Below the pieces are notes generated by a model. That model saw only the letters and a list, made by a program, of their open reading frames with translations. It had not been told where the DNA came from and did not search any database. Below, piece by piece: positions 17,277 to 26,230 of a DNA stretch of 64,000 nucleotides. The position numbers were made by a program, and so were the translations under genes. Numbering within the stretch: position 1 is the first letter of the stretch; every line of letters begins with the position of its first letter. This DNA is from an uncultured Pelagibacteraceae bacterium (GTDB lineage: Bacteria; Pseudomonadota; Alphaproteobacteria; Pelagibacterales; Pelagibacteraceae): NCBI GenBank assembly GCA_902555945.1, contig CACDUS010000007.1:1-64000 (forward strand). The letters are read 5' to 3'.

Positions 17277-18830
17277 TCAATCTCTATAAACTAGGTTTCT
17301 TGCACTCATTATTAAATTATCAGCCTCTTCTCTTGATAATGCAAAATCCTCTAAATAACCTTGTATCTTAACTTTTTCACCTTTTATTACATCAAAACTA
17401 CCTGTCAGTTCATCTGAAGCTAAATCAGCAAAGTCTTGTAGATTTAATATTTTTTTTTCACCTAGTGTAACTAGCATTCCAGGAGTTAATCCTTTTAAGT
17501 TAATTAAAGAATCATCTAATCCTAACTCTTTTATTTTTTGAGAAATATCTTCTTGATCTTTTTGATAGAATTCTTTTGCACGCTCAATAAGAGCTTTAGC
17601 AGTTTCCTCTTCAATTCCCTCAATTTTAGTTAAATTTTCTTCTGAGCTATCTTTTATATCATCAATAGTTGAAAAACCTTCTGCAACAAGTAGTTGACCT
17701 AATGTTTCGTCCAACTCTAGATTCTTAACAAAGTTGTCTGTTTTTTCTTTGAACTCTAATTGTCTTCTTTCAGAGTCTTCCTGATCAGTCATAATGTTGA
17801 TTTCAAAATTTAAAAGCTTAGTTGCCAATCTAACATTTTGTCCTCTTCTACCAATAGCTTTACTTAAATTTTCTTCAGTTAAAATTACATCTAGTTTCTT
17901 TCTTTCTAAATCGACATTAACTCTTTGAACATCTGCGGGTGATAGTGCATTAGAAACTAATATTGCAGGATCTTCAGACCAATTAACAATATCAATTTTT
18001 TCACCCTGTAATTCATTCACAACTGCTTGAACTCTTGAGCCCCTCATTCCAACACAAGCTCCAACTGGATCAAGTGATGAGTCAACAGCCTTGACACAAA
18101 TTTTTGCTCTACTTCCAGGATCTCTTGAAGAAGATTTAATTTCTATTAATCCATCATAAATTTCGGGTACTTCTTGAACAAAAAGTTTTTCCATAAATTT
18201 TGGATGAGCCCTAGATAAGAAAATTTGTTGTCCTCTTGGCTCTCTCCTAACATCGCTACAATATGCTTTCACTCTATCTCCAGCTTTAATATTTTCTCTT
18301 GGTATTAATTCATTTTTTTGAATAATTGCCTCTGTCCTTCCCAAATCAACAATTACATTCCCAAATTCTAATCTTTTTACAATTCCACTTAAGATTGTAT
18401 CTTTTTTATCAATAAAATCATTGTATTGCCTTTCTCTCTCAGCTTCCCTTACATTAGAATTAATTACTTGTTTTGCAGTTTGAGCGGCAATTCTTCCAAA
18501 ATCAAATGATGGTAATGGTTGCAAAACTTCATCACCTACCTTTTTTTCTTTATTTGTTTCATTTAATTTAATTGCATCCTCTAACTTAATCTCAACATTT
18601 AAGTTTTCAGGATTTTCTGAGATAGTTAATTTTCTAAAAATTTCTATATCTCCATTTTCTCTATTAATTAAAACTTTGATTTCATTATCTTGACCAAATT
18701 TAGATTTAGCCGCTTTAGCAATTCCTGTTTCCATTGAACTGATTATAAGTTCTTTATCAATCGACTTTTCTAAAGCTACAGCTTCTGCAATTCTAAGTAA
18801 CTCTAACTTGTCAGCTCTTCTATTTAACAT
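17277..18830 (-). CDS. nusA: Transcription termination/antitermination factor NusA
   Basis: RNA polymerase-associated elongation factor. From the N-terminus: RNAP-binding domain (MLNRRADKLELLRIAEAVA), S1 domain near 130-200 (SGIVKRLEFGNVIVDLGRTEAI), two KH domains (VGACVGMRGSRVQAVVNEL and KAIGRRGQNVRLATKL), and two C-terminal helix-hairpin-helix acidic repeats after residue 350. The ATG at 18830 is chosen because a longer frame to 18869 would translate the metK terminator itself (its first residues MGSGPFFF are the hairpin and T-run). The product is 517 residues. The usual rimP upstream is missing. Confidence 0.96.
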   Translation of the reverse strand: MLNRRADKLELLRIAEAVALEKSIDKELIISSMETGIAKAAKSKFGQDNEIKVLINRENGDIEIFRKLTISENPENLNVEIKLEDAIKLNETNKEKKVGDEVLQPLPSFDFGRIAAQTAKQVINSNVREAERERQYNDFIDKKDTILSGIVKRLEFGNVIVDLGRTEAIIQKNELIPRENIKAGDRVKAYCSDVRREPRGQQIFLSRAHPKFMEKLFVQEVPEIYDGLIEIKSSSRDPGSRAKICVKAVDSSLDPVGACVGMRGSRVQAVVNELQGEKIDIVNWSEDPAILVSNALSPADVQRVNVDLERKKLDVILTEENLSKAIGRRGQNVRLATKLLNFEINIMTDQEDSERRQLEFKEKTDNFVKNLELDETLGQLLVAEGFSTIDDIKDSSEENLTKIEGIEEETAKALIERAKEFYQKDQEDISQKIKELGLDDSLINLKGLTPGMLVTLGEKKILNLQDFADLASDELTGSFDVIKGEKVKIQGYLEDFALSREEADNLIMSARNLVYRD

Positions 18831-18845
18831 AATTTTATTAACTCC

Positions 18846-18872
18846 AAAAAAAAATGGGCCAGAGCCCATTTT
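18846..18872 (-). terminator. Rho-independent terminator after metK
   Basis: On the minus strand AAAATGGGC (18872-18864) pairs with GCCCATTTT (18859-18851) around a 4-base loop, and a run of nine T follows (18854-18846). This is a strong canonical terminator, located 57 bases past the metK stop and 16 bases before the nusA ATG. It would separate metK from nusA or act as an attenuator within the long operon. Confidence 0.8.
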
Positions 18873-18928
18873 GATAATTCAACAATGTACCAGGAATATA
18901 TAAAAGTTTTTTAATTATTCAACATAAA

Positions 18929-20098
18929 CTATTTAGAAAAAATGTTTTTTTTATCAGTATTTTCCCATGAAAATGTACCATCTTTCTCTGGTATTCTTCC
19001 AAAATGTCCATAGGAGGCTGTTTTTTCATATATTGGTTTATTTAAATTAAGCATTTCTCTAATGCCCCTAGGACTTAAATCAAAATTTTCTTTAATTTTA
19101 GAAACTACAAATTCATTTTTATTAATATCATCATCAAAGAGATCTACATAAATTGATAAAGGTTTTGATACACCAATTGCATAGGCTAATTGGATCAAAC
19201 ACTTGTCTGCAATTTTTGACGCCACGATATTTTTAGCTATGTATCTTGCAGCATAGGCAGCAGACCTATCTACTTTTGTGGGATCTTTGCCCGAAAAAGC
19301 ACCACCACCGTGTGGTGCAGCACCACCATATGTATCAACAATAATTTTTCGTCCAGTTAAACCACAATCTCCATCAGGTCCTCCGATTACAAAATTTCCA
19401 GTAGGATTTACGTAAAATTCATTTTCATCAAACCCTTCCATAAATTCTTTTGGAATTGAATTTAACATATATGGTCTTAGTAAATCTCTTACATCATTTT
19501 GGTTCACGTCTGGTGAATGTTGCGAAGAAATTACAACAGATTTAACTTTTTGGGGCTTTCCATCAACATATTCAAAAGTAACTTGGCTTTTAGAGTCTGG
19601 TTCAATATTTTTAAGTTTTCCAGACTTTCTATCATCTGCCATTAATTTTAAAATTTTATGTGAATAATGAATTGGTGCTGGCATTAGAACATCTGTTTCG
19701 TTACATGCATAACCAAACATTATACCTTGATCTCCAGCGCCTTCGTCTTTATTTCCAGATGAGTCAACTCCCATCGCTATATCTGTTGATTGTGAATGTA
19801 AATGACTTTCTATTTTAGTGGCTTCTCTCCAAGTAAAACCATTCTGGTCATAACCAATATCCTTTATGCAATTTCTTACTTTTGCAATTATCTTATCTTT
19901 ATTTATTTTAGGACCTCGAACCTCACCAGCAAGAACGACTTTATTAGTAGTTGTAAGTGTTTCACAAGCTACTCTCGAATATGGATCAGCTGATAAATAA
20001 GTATCAACTACCATATCGGAAATTCTGTCAGACACCTTATCTGGGTGACCTTCAGATACCGACTCACTTGTAAAAAGAAAATTTTTTAACTTACTCAT
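18929..20098 (-). CDS. metK: S-adenosylmethionine synthetase
   Basis: Makes S-adenosylmethionine from methionine and ATP. Signature motifs: [20 protein letters not shown] at the N-terminus, [12 protein letters not shown] near 117, and [27 protein letters not shown] near 262. Length 389 is normal. A GTG immediately precedes the ATG at 20098; I chose the ATG. The start overlaps the lnt stop by 8 bases. No SAM riboswitch is visible before it, and there is no room for one. A terminator follows the gene. Confidence 0.97.
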   Translation of the reverse strand: MSKLKNFLFTSESVSEGHPDKVSDRISDMVVDTYLSADPYSRVACETLTTTNKVVLAGEVRGPKINKDKIIAKVRNCIKDIGYDQNGFTWREATKIESHLHSQSTDIAMGVDSSGNKDEGAGDQGIMFGYACNETDVLMPAPIHYSHKILKLMADDRKSGKLKNIEPDSKSQVTFEYVDGKPQKVKSVVISSQHSPDVNQNDVRDLLRPYMLNSIPKEFMEGFDENEFYVNPTGNFVIGGPDGDCGLTGRKIIVDTYGGAAPHGGGAFSGKDPTKVDRSAAYAARYIAKNIVASKIADKCLIQLAYAIGVSKPLSIYVDLFDDDINKNEFVVSKIKENFDLSPRGIREMLNLNKPIYEKTASYGHFGRIPEKDGTFSWENTDKKNIFSK

Positions 20099-21635
20099 CA
20101 CTGAACCTATTAAATGAAAATATCAAAAAAATATACAATAAAATTAAAGTTATAAAAATTGAATTACCAAAGGTTGAAAAAATTGTTTTATCTAAATCTC
20201 TTCTATTATTAAAATCAATATAGCCAGTTTCTCCATAATCTATCTTTTTTTCAATTTGGCCTAAAGGATTAATAATTGCTGCCATTCCATTATTAGATGA
20301 TCTTAATAAATGTTTTCCATTTTCAATTGCCCTAAATATACTGTGTGAAAAATGTTGATCTGGCCCAATAGATTTACCAAACCATCCATCCTCGGAAATA
20401 TTTAAAATAAAGTTAAAATTAAAATTATCAGTTAAATATCCACTATAAATAATTTCATAACAAATGAGTGGTAGAAATTTTATTTGTTGATTACTCTTCT
20501 CTAATTGAAAAATTTTTCTTTTATTTCCCCTACTAAATGATCCAAAATCATTGGTAATGGCTTTAAAACCAATTTTATTTAAAATATTTTCAAAAGGAAT
20601 AAATTCACCAAATGGTACTAAATTAATTTTATCATAACTATCAATTAAATTTAATTTATTATCAAACATAGAAAAAGAGTTAAAAAATTTATTTCTGTTT
20701 GTATTAATTTCTCTTCTATTAATTCCTAAGCCTAATAAATGATTTTCATCAAAATGTTTTTTAATAATATCATCATATAAAATGAGTTGATCCTGATAAG
20801 TGTTAGGGATTATACCCTCAGGCCAAATAAATAAAATCTTTCTTCCTTTTTCTGGCGAACTAATTGAAATCAGTTCATTGATAACAACTTCTGTTTGAAT
20901 GTTATTATAAAATCTATCAAGAGTAATATTTGAACCAATCAATCTTATAGTATATGGATTTTCTTTTAATGTTTTATTTATATATTTATTTTCTTGAAAA
21001 TTACCGTAAAGGATAAATAAGATTGGTAGAAGTATGAATATTATACACACAATTATTTCTTTTTTTGATTTCTTAAAAATAAACAGTGCTGGAACTGTAA
21101 AAAGACTTATCACAATTAAGTTTAATGAATAAGTTCCGATTATAGATATAATGCTTATAAAATCTAAATTTTTAGAAAAACTATAAACAATAAGATTCCA
21201 TGGAAAACCAGTTAAAATAATTCCTCTGACAAATTCAATAAGGCCAAATAAAAGTGAAAATAAAAAAAATGCACTTAAAATATTTTTTTTATTAACAATG
21301 TAAAAAATAAGAGTAATAAGCGCATAAAATAATCCTAAAAAAGCAGGTATTACAACTAAAGCAATCGGTATTAAAAAGTTAAAATTTTTATCAAAGGTTA
21401 AAGAAATTGTAATCCAATATAAATTAGTAGAAAAATAACCAAAACCAAAAAGCCAACCATAATAAAAGAAAGATTTTTTTGATTCATTTTGAACTGATTT
21501 TTTAAATAAAAAAATAAAAAAAATACTAAAAGTAAAAAAATTTATCAAAAAAAAATTAAATGGTGGAAGACTTAAGGAAGAACAGCTTCCTAAAATAATC
21601 AACAAAAACGATTTAAATATATAATTTTTTTTCAA
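20091..21635 (-). CDS. lnt: Apolipoprotein N-acyltransferase
   Basis: Integral membrane enzyme that adds the third acyl chain to lipoproteins. The first 200 residues form five or more hydrophobic helices. The C-terminal nitrilase-like periplasmic domain shows the catalytic Glu in [10 protein letters not shown] (about 275), Lys in [16 protein letters not shown] (about 338) and Cys in [12 protein letters not shown] (about 390), with NISEDGWFG following. A last membrane helix ends the protein. Length 514 is normal. It starts one base past the ybeY stop and overlaps metK by 8 bases. The usual corC between ybeY and lnt is absent. Confidence 0.95.
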   Translation of the reverse strand: MKKNYIFKSFLLIILGSCSSLSLPPFNFFLINFFTFSIFFIFLFKKSVQNESKKSFFYYGWLFGFGYFSTNLYWITISLTFDKNFNFLIPIALVVIPAFLGLFYALITLIFYIVNKKNILSAFFLFSLLFGLIEFVRGIILTGFPWNLIVYSFSKNLDFISIISIIGTYSLNLIVISLFTVPALFIFKKSKKEIIVCIIFILLPILFILYGNFQENKYINKTLKENPYTIRLIGSNITLDRFYNNIQTEVVINELISISSPEKGRKILFIWPEGIIPNTYQDQLILYDDIIKKHFDENHLLGLGINRREINTNRNKFFNSFSMFDNKLNLIDSYDKINLVPFGEFIPFENILNKIGFKAITNDFGSFSRGNKRKIFQLEKSNQQIKFLPLICYEIIYSGYLTDNFNFNFILNISEDGWFGKSIGPDQHFSHSIFRAIENGKHLLRSSNNGMAAIINPLGQIEKKIDYGETGYIDFNNRRDLDKTIFSTFGNSIFITLILLYIFLIFSFNRFSDE

Positions 21636-21636
21636 T

Positions 21637-22098
21637 TTAATTTAATGATTTTTCAACAAATCTAAAAATTTTTTCTTCTTCATTCAACATTTTGATATAA
21701 TCTTTACGTTTAACGTGGTCATAACCTAACAAATGTAAAAATCCATGAATAAAAATTCTTATTGTTTTTTTTTTAAAATTATCATTGTTCAAATTTATCG
21801 GCTTGTTCATATAATTAAAACTAATTATGATATCACCTAAATATATTTCTTTTAAATTTTTTATCTTTTGTTCAAATGGAAAAGAGAGAATATCAGTGTG
21901 TTTATTCTTATTTCTAAATTTTTTATTTAAAATTTTAATTTTTTTATTATTTGATAATAATAATGTTAAATAAACTTTTTTATCAGTAAACCTGAATTTT
22001 TTTGGAAAATATTTGCAAATCCTAGTAAATAATTCATCTTTTTTCTTTAATTTTTTTGACCAAGATTTTTCATCTGAAAGTACATTAACTTTTATCAT
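21637..22098 (-). CDS. ybeY: rRNA maturation endoribonuclease YbeY
   Basis: Metal-dependent endoribonuclease for 16S rRNA 3' maturation and ribosome quality control. The zinc-binding H-X3-H-X5-H motif is HGFLHLLGYDH (about residues 113-123), preceded by TDILSFPFEQ and LGDIIISFNYM. The Met at 22098 (MIKVNVLSDEKSW) is preferred because the 11 residues upstream lie inside ybeZ and are not family-like; it gives a 14-base overlap with ybeZ. The product is 153 residues. Confidence 0.94.
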   Translation of the reverse strand: MIKVNVLSDEKSWSKKLKKKDELFTRICKYFPKKFRFTDKKVYLTLLLSNNKKIKILNKKFRNKNKHTDILSFPFEQKIKNLKEIYLGDIIISFNYMNKPINLNNDNFKKKTIRIFIHGFLHLLGYDHVKRKDYIKMLNEEEKIFRFVEKSLN

Positions 22099-23086
22099 TA
22101 TTGTTATAAGCCTTAACAATTTTTGATACAAGAGGATGCCTCACAACATCGGAGTGATCAAAATCTACAACAGAAATCTCATTTAAATGAGATAGTATTT
22201 TTTTTGATCTTTCCAAACCTGATGAATTTTTATTTGGTAAATCAATCTGAGTAGGATCTCCATTTACTACTATTTTAGAATTTTCGCCTATTCTTGTAAG
22301 AAACATTTTAATTTGTGTATCCGTAGCATTTTGTGCCTCATCTAAAATTGCAAATGAATTTTTTAAAGTTCTTCCACGCATAAAAGCAAGAGGTGCAATT
22401 TCGATGTCTCCAATTTCTATCATTCTTTGAATCTTTTCGAAATGAAACAAGTCATATAAAGAGTCATATAGAGGTCTTAGATATGGGTCAACTTTCTCCT
22501 TCATATCTCCAGGTAAAAAACCCAGTCTCTCACCTGCTTCGACAGCTGGTCTGGATAAGATAATTCTTTCTATTTTTTTTTCTAATAACATCGTTAAACC
22601 AACTGCAACTGCCAAAAATGTTTTACCAGTTCCAGCGGGTCCAGCTGAGATAATTATATCATTTTGACGAAGTGCCCTTACATATTCTTTCTGCTTTTCT
22701 GATCTTGGTATAATTGATTTTTTTGGAGTTTTTATTATATCTGTAATATTAGTATTTTTTACTTTTTCATTAATCATAAATTGATCAACAGAGGATAAAA
22801 TATCTTTTTGTTCTATACTTCCATTATTAATGAATTGATTGACTAAAAATTGAATTGCATTTTTAACTATTTCATTTTTTTCGGCTGTAGATTTAATCAA
22901 AATAGAATTTCCTCTGGAATATATATTTGAATCAGTTATTTTTTCTAATTCCTTAAGATTTTTATTAAATTCTCCAACTACACCCATAAGCAAATCATTA
23001 TCGTGAAAAATGACACTTAAGGAGTCATTCTCAGAGTAAACAAATTTTAAAGAAGATTGAATATTTTTTTTTATTGTATTGCTCAA
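22085..23086 (-). CDS. ybeZ: PhoH-like ATPase YbeZ
   Basis: P-loop ATPase that works with YbeY in rRNA processing. Walker A is SAGPAGTGKTFLAVAVG (about 153-169) and Walker B is FAILDEAQNAT, followed by FLTRIGENSKIVVNGDPTQIDLP. The N-terminal part (1-130) carries the KH-like fold with weak sequence conservation. At 333 residues it matches family length. It lies two bases downstream of miaB and overlaps ybeY, in the conserved miaB-ybeZ-ybeY order. Confidence 0.95.
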   Translation of the reverse strand: MSNTIKKNIQSSLKFVYSENDSLSVIFHDNDLLMGVVGEFNKNLKELEKITDSNIYSRGNSILIKSTAEKNEIVKNAIQFLVNQFINNGSIEQKDILSSVDQFMINEKVKNTNITDIIKTPKKSIIPRSEKQKEYVRALRQNDIIISAGPAGTGKTFLAVAVGLTMLLEKKIERIILSRPAVEAGERLGFLPGDMKEKVDPYLRPLYDSLYDLFHFEKIQRMIEIGDIEIAPLAFMRGRTLKNSFAILDEAQNATDTQIKMFLTRIGENSKIVVNGDPTQIDLPNKNSSGLERSKKILSHLNEISVVDFDHSDVVRHPLVSKIVKAYNNNDKS

Positions 23087-23088
23087 AC

Positions 23089-24417
23089 CTATGCTACTCT
23101 TTGTTCTGAATTGCTTAAATTTTCACCAATCAAAGTATTTTGGTTACTATTTTTAATTTTTACTTTAATTTCATTTCCCATATCTTGTTCATTACCATCA
23201 AAAATGACTGAAGTCATGTATTCAGATTTACCAAAAAATTTATTGTTATTTTCTGTTTTATTTTCAACTAAAACCTTTATTTCCTTGCCTTCAAGAGACT
23301 TATTCATAACAATTTGATGATCAAATAATTGTCTTTGAACTTTTTCTAATCTCTTAAGAGATATCTTTTTATCTATAAGATCTAAATTAGATGCTGTTGT
23401 CCCAGGTCTTGGACTAAAGATAAATGAAAAAGAATTTATAAACTTTATATTCTTAATCAAATCAAAAGTAGCTTCAAAATCTTTTTCCTCTTCCCCAGGG
23501 TAAGCAATTATAAAGTCACTTGAAAATTCTATTTTTGGATTAATAGTTTTAAGTTTTTCAAATATATTAATATAATCTCTTATTAAATGTTTTCTATTCA
23601 TTAGTTTTAATATTTTATCAGATCCACTTTGAACAGGTAAGTGGACTAATGGCATTAATTTTTTTGAAATAGCATATAAATTTATCAAATCCTCTGTCAT
23701 ATCTTTTGGATGAGAGGTTGTATATCTAATTCTTTTTATCTCTGGTATTTTTTCAATTTCCAAAATTAAATTTGATAACCTGAAATTTTGATTACAGTAA
23801 GCATTTACATTTTGACCTAATAATATAATTTCACGAACACCATTTTCTGACAAAATTTTCGCTTCATCAATTATTTCATTAAATGGTCTAGAATACTCAG
23901 GTCCCCTTGTATATGGAACCACACAAAAATTACAGAACTTATCACAACCCTCTTGTATAGTTAAAAAAGAAGATACTTTTGAGGATAAATTTTTTATCTT
24001 ATCTAAGTAATTAAATTTTGAGACAGCATCAAATTCTGTATCATCAATTTTTTTTTGTTTTACTAAAAATTCCTCAATTTTATTATTTATTTTATGATAG
24101 GATTGTGGTCCAATAATAATATCTATATAGGGTTCCCTTTTTAACATCTCTTCATTTTCTGCTTGTGCAACGCAGCCGGCAATTATTACAAGTGGTTTTT
24201 TTTTAAATCTGAAATTTTTTTTTACTCTTCCAATTTCGTGATAAACTTTTTCTTTTGCTTTTTCCCTTATATGACAAGTATTCAACAAATAACAATCGGT
24301 CTCATCAAGATTTTCCGTCTTGGTAAAACCTATTTTTTTTACAGTATCAAATATCCTATTAGAGTCATATTCATTCATTTGACATCCAAAAGTTTTAATA
24401 AATATTTTTTTATTCAT
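23089..24417 (-). CDS. miaB: tRNA-2-methylthio-N6-dimethylallyladenosine synthase MiaB
   Basis: Radical-SAM methylthiotransferase acting on i6A37 of tRNAs. The N-terminal UPF0004 domain begins KIFIKTFGCQMNEYDSNRI; its auxiliary cluster cysteines include Cys in GCQMN, LLNTCHIRE and IIAGCVAQ. The radical-SAM motif is CDKFCNFCVVPYTRG near 155, and a C-terminal TRAM domain follows residue 370. The Met at 24417 (MNKKIFIKTFG) is chosen; the frame extends eight residues further upstream into fur. It overlaps fur by 8 bases. Confidence 0.96.
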   Translation of the reverse strand: MNKKIFIKTFGCQMNEYDSNRIFDTVKKIGFTKTENLDETDCYLLNTCHIREKAKEKVYHEIGRVKKNFRFKKKPLVIIAGCVAQAENEEMLKREPYIDIIIGPQSYHKINNKIEEFLVKQKKIDDTEFDAVSKFNYLDKIKNLSSKVSSFLTIQEGCDKFCNFCVVPYTRGPEYSRPFNEIIDEAKILSENGVREIILLGQNVNAYCNQNFRLSNLILEIEKIPEIKRIRYTTSHPKDMTEDLINLYAISKKLMPLVHLPVQSGSDKILKLMNRKHLIRDYINIFEKLKTINPKIEFSSDFIIAYPGEEEKDFEATFDLIKNIKFINSFSFIFSPRPGTTASNLDLIDKKISLKRLEKVQRQLFDHQIVMNKSLEGKEIKVLVENKTENNNKFFGKSEYMTSVIFDGNEQDMGNEIKVKIKNSNQNTLIGENLSNSEQRVA

Positions 24418-24829
24418 CTTTTGAGTCAATTTTAACACCATATAACTCTAATTTATGATCAACTAGTTTATAACCATATTTTTCTGCAACTTTTTTCTGT
24501 AATTTCTCTATTTCATCATCAACAAATTCTATAATATCTCCAGTTTTTACGTCGATAAGATGATCATGATGGCCTTCATTTAATTCTTCATATCTCGCTT
24601 TACCACCTTTAAATTCATGCTTTGTAAGAATGCCAGACTCTTCAAATAATTTAACTGTTCTATAAACAGTAGCAATACTAATCTTGGCATCAATTTTAGA
24701 AACCCTCTTATAAAGTTCATCTACATCTGGATGATCCGTGGCCTCAGACATCACTTTTGCGATTATACGTCTTTGATCAGTAAGTTTTACGCCTTTTGAA
24801 AGACATTTTTGTTCAATGGTTTCTGTCAT
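24410..24829 (-). CDS. fur: Fur-family metalloregulator
   Basis: A 139-residue Fur homologue with the winged helix LTDQRRIIAKVMSE...ISIATVYRTVKLFEESGIL (residues 16-70) and the metal-binding EGHHDHLIDVKTGDIIEFVDDEIE region (about 88-112). No CxxC zinc pair is present, as is common in alphaproteobacterial Fur/Mur. In alphaproteobacteria this position (between tsaB/rimI and miaB) is held by Fur, often acting as the manganese regulator Mur; which metal it senses cannot be told from sequence. It is the second Fur-type regulator here after irr. Confidence 0.9.
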   Translation of the reverse strand: MTETIEQKCLSKGVKLTDQRRIIAKVMSEATDHPDVDELYKRVSKIDAKISIATVYRTVKLFEESGILTKHEFKGGKARYEELNEGHHDHLIDVKTGDIIEFVDDEIEKLQKKVAEKYGYKLVDHKLELYGVKIDSKDE

Positions 24830-24837
24830 AACTTATT

Positions 24838-25224
24838 TTAACTTAAATAAATAGGATTAATCAAATTTTTTTTAACTTTTAATTTTTTACACAGTTTTGG
24901 TACATTTTCGTATTTAACATCAATTTTTTCTTCAAAATCATCAAAGCTGAAACAATAATAATCAATTTTATTTACCATATGAAAGGCTTTGACAATAGAA
25001 AGTGAATTTCTTATTCCAGCAAAGCTACCTGGTCCTTTATTTACGTAAATTTCTGATATTTGTTTTAAGTTTAAGTTTTGTTTAATCAAAAATTCATTGA
25101 TTAATAATGTTAATTTTTCATAATTATTTTTGGTATTTTCAAATTTAATACTATAGGTAGTATCTTTATTAATAATCATGAGAAATATTTTATTTTTTGC
25201 TGCATCTATAATTAGTCTAGTCAT
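24838..25224 (-). CDS. tsaB: Short TsaB-like tRNA t6A modification protein
   Basis: Homologue of TsaB (YeaZ), partner of TsaD in threonylcarbamoyladenosine synthesis. The N-terminus RLIIDAAKNKIFLMIINKD and the strong motif VNKGPGSFAGIRNSLSIVKAF (about 66-85) are typical. At 128 residues the C-terminal half of the usual 200-230 residue protein is missing; the frame is open to its stop, so it looks naturally shortened rather than broken. The rimI gene that normally follows is absent. Its first 47 bases overlap the divergent deacetylase gene. Confidence 0.82.
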   Translation of the reverse strand: MTRLIIDAAKNKIFLMIINKDTTYSIKFENTKNNYEKLTLLINEFLIKQNLNLKQISEIYVNKGPGSFAGIRNSLSIVKAFHMVNKIDYYCFSFDDFEEKIDVKYENVPKLCKKLKVKKNLINPIYLS

Positions 25225-26230
25225 ATTACAATTTTCTTTTTTAGTTAATTCTAATTCTCAAGAAAATAATATCAAATATTATTCCGATGATAATGGTGTT
25301 TTATCATTAATGTATCATCGTTTTAATGAAAATAAATATCCATCTACTAATATCAAAATGAATATATTTGATGAACATATGAAAATAATAAGAAATCTAG
25401 GTTACGATTTTTATGATCCAAAAAATTTTTTAAAAGAATTTGATAATCCAAAGAATAATAAAAAAATTCTAATTACTATAGATGATGGATTTAAATCTTT
25501 TTATACTGAGGCATGGCCTTATCTTAAAAAAAATAAAATTCCATTTATATTATTTGTTTCTACAGAACCTGTTGGGAGAGCTGGTTATATGACATGGGAT
25601 GAAATCAAAGAAATTAATAAATCAGAAATAGGATATATTGGTCATCATTCACATACTCATGAATACTTAATTGATATGAAAGAATCTGAATTTATTGAAG
25701 ACATAGAAACTGCAACAAAAATTTTTAAAGAAAAACTAGGATATAAACCTTCAATTTTTTCATACCCTTTTGGTGAATATTCCTTATTTATGAAAAACTA
25801 TATTGAAAAAAATTTTGAAATTGCTTTTGGACAACATTCTGGAATTATTGATAGAAATAAAGATAAATTTGAATTGCCAAGGTTTCCAATTAATGAAAAG
25901 TATGGTGAATTAAAAAGATTCAAATCATTAATTAATTACAGTCCGTTAGAATATAAATCATTAAAACCTGCTGAAAAAATGATTAATAATAACAACCCAC
26001 CAAAATTAATTGTTGAATTTTTTGACGAACAAAAAAACATAAAAAATATTAATTGTTATTCCAATGATGGTGGTAAATGGAAAAAATCAAATTTAAAATT
26101 TGAGCTTAACACTATGATAATTCAATTTGAAGAAATCTTTATTCCAAGAAGAGGAAGAGTTAATTGTTCACTAAATGATAATGGTAAATGGAGATGGTTT
26201 GGAACTCAGTTCACAATAAAAAAAAATTAA
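25178..26230 (+). CDS. Exported polysaccharide deacetylase family protein
   Basis: NodB-type carbohydrate esterase domain protein of 350 residues. An N-terminal signal sequence or anchor (ILFFAASIISLVILQFSFLV) precedes the domain. Metal and catalytic motifs are ITIDDGFKSFY (the DD pair, near 98), GHHSHTHEYL (near 155) and FSYPFGEYS (near 195). About 110 further residues include WKKSNLKFEL- and GKWRWFG-like beta segments of unknown role. Substrate is unknown; peptidoglycan or surface glycan is likely. The start lies 47 bases inside tsaB on the opposite strand, but the signal peptide supports it. The 3' end overlaps the next gene by four bases. Confidence 0.87.
   Translation: MRNILFFAASIISLVILQFSFLVNSNSQENNIKYYSDDNGVLSLMYHRFNENKYPSTNIKMNIFDEHMKIIRNLGYDFYDPKNFLKEFDNPKNNKKILITIDDGFKSFYTEAWPYLKKNKIPFILFVSTEPVGRAGYMTWDEIKEINKSEIGYIGHHSHTHEYLIDMKESEFIEDIETATKIFKEKLGYKPSIFSYPFGEYSLFMKNYIEKNFEIAFGQHSGIIDRNKDKFELPRFPINEKYGELKRFKSLINYSPLEYKSLKPAEKMINNNNPPKLIVEFFDEQKNIKNINCYSNDGGKWKKSNLKFELNTMIIQFEEIFIPRRGRVNCSLNDNGKWRWFGTQFTIKKN

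Noticed and set aside
18831-18869. Upstream start for nusA
   Set aside because: These codons are the metK terminator hairpin and T-run; the family start is at 18830.
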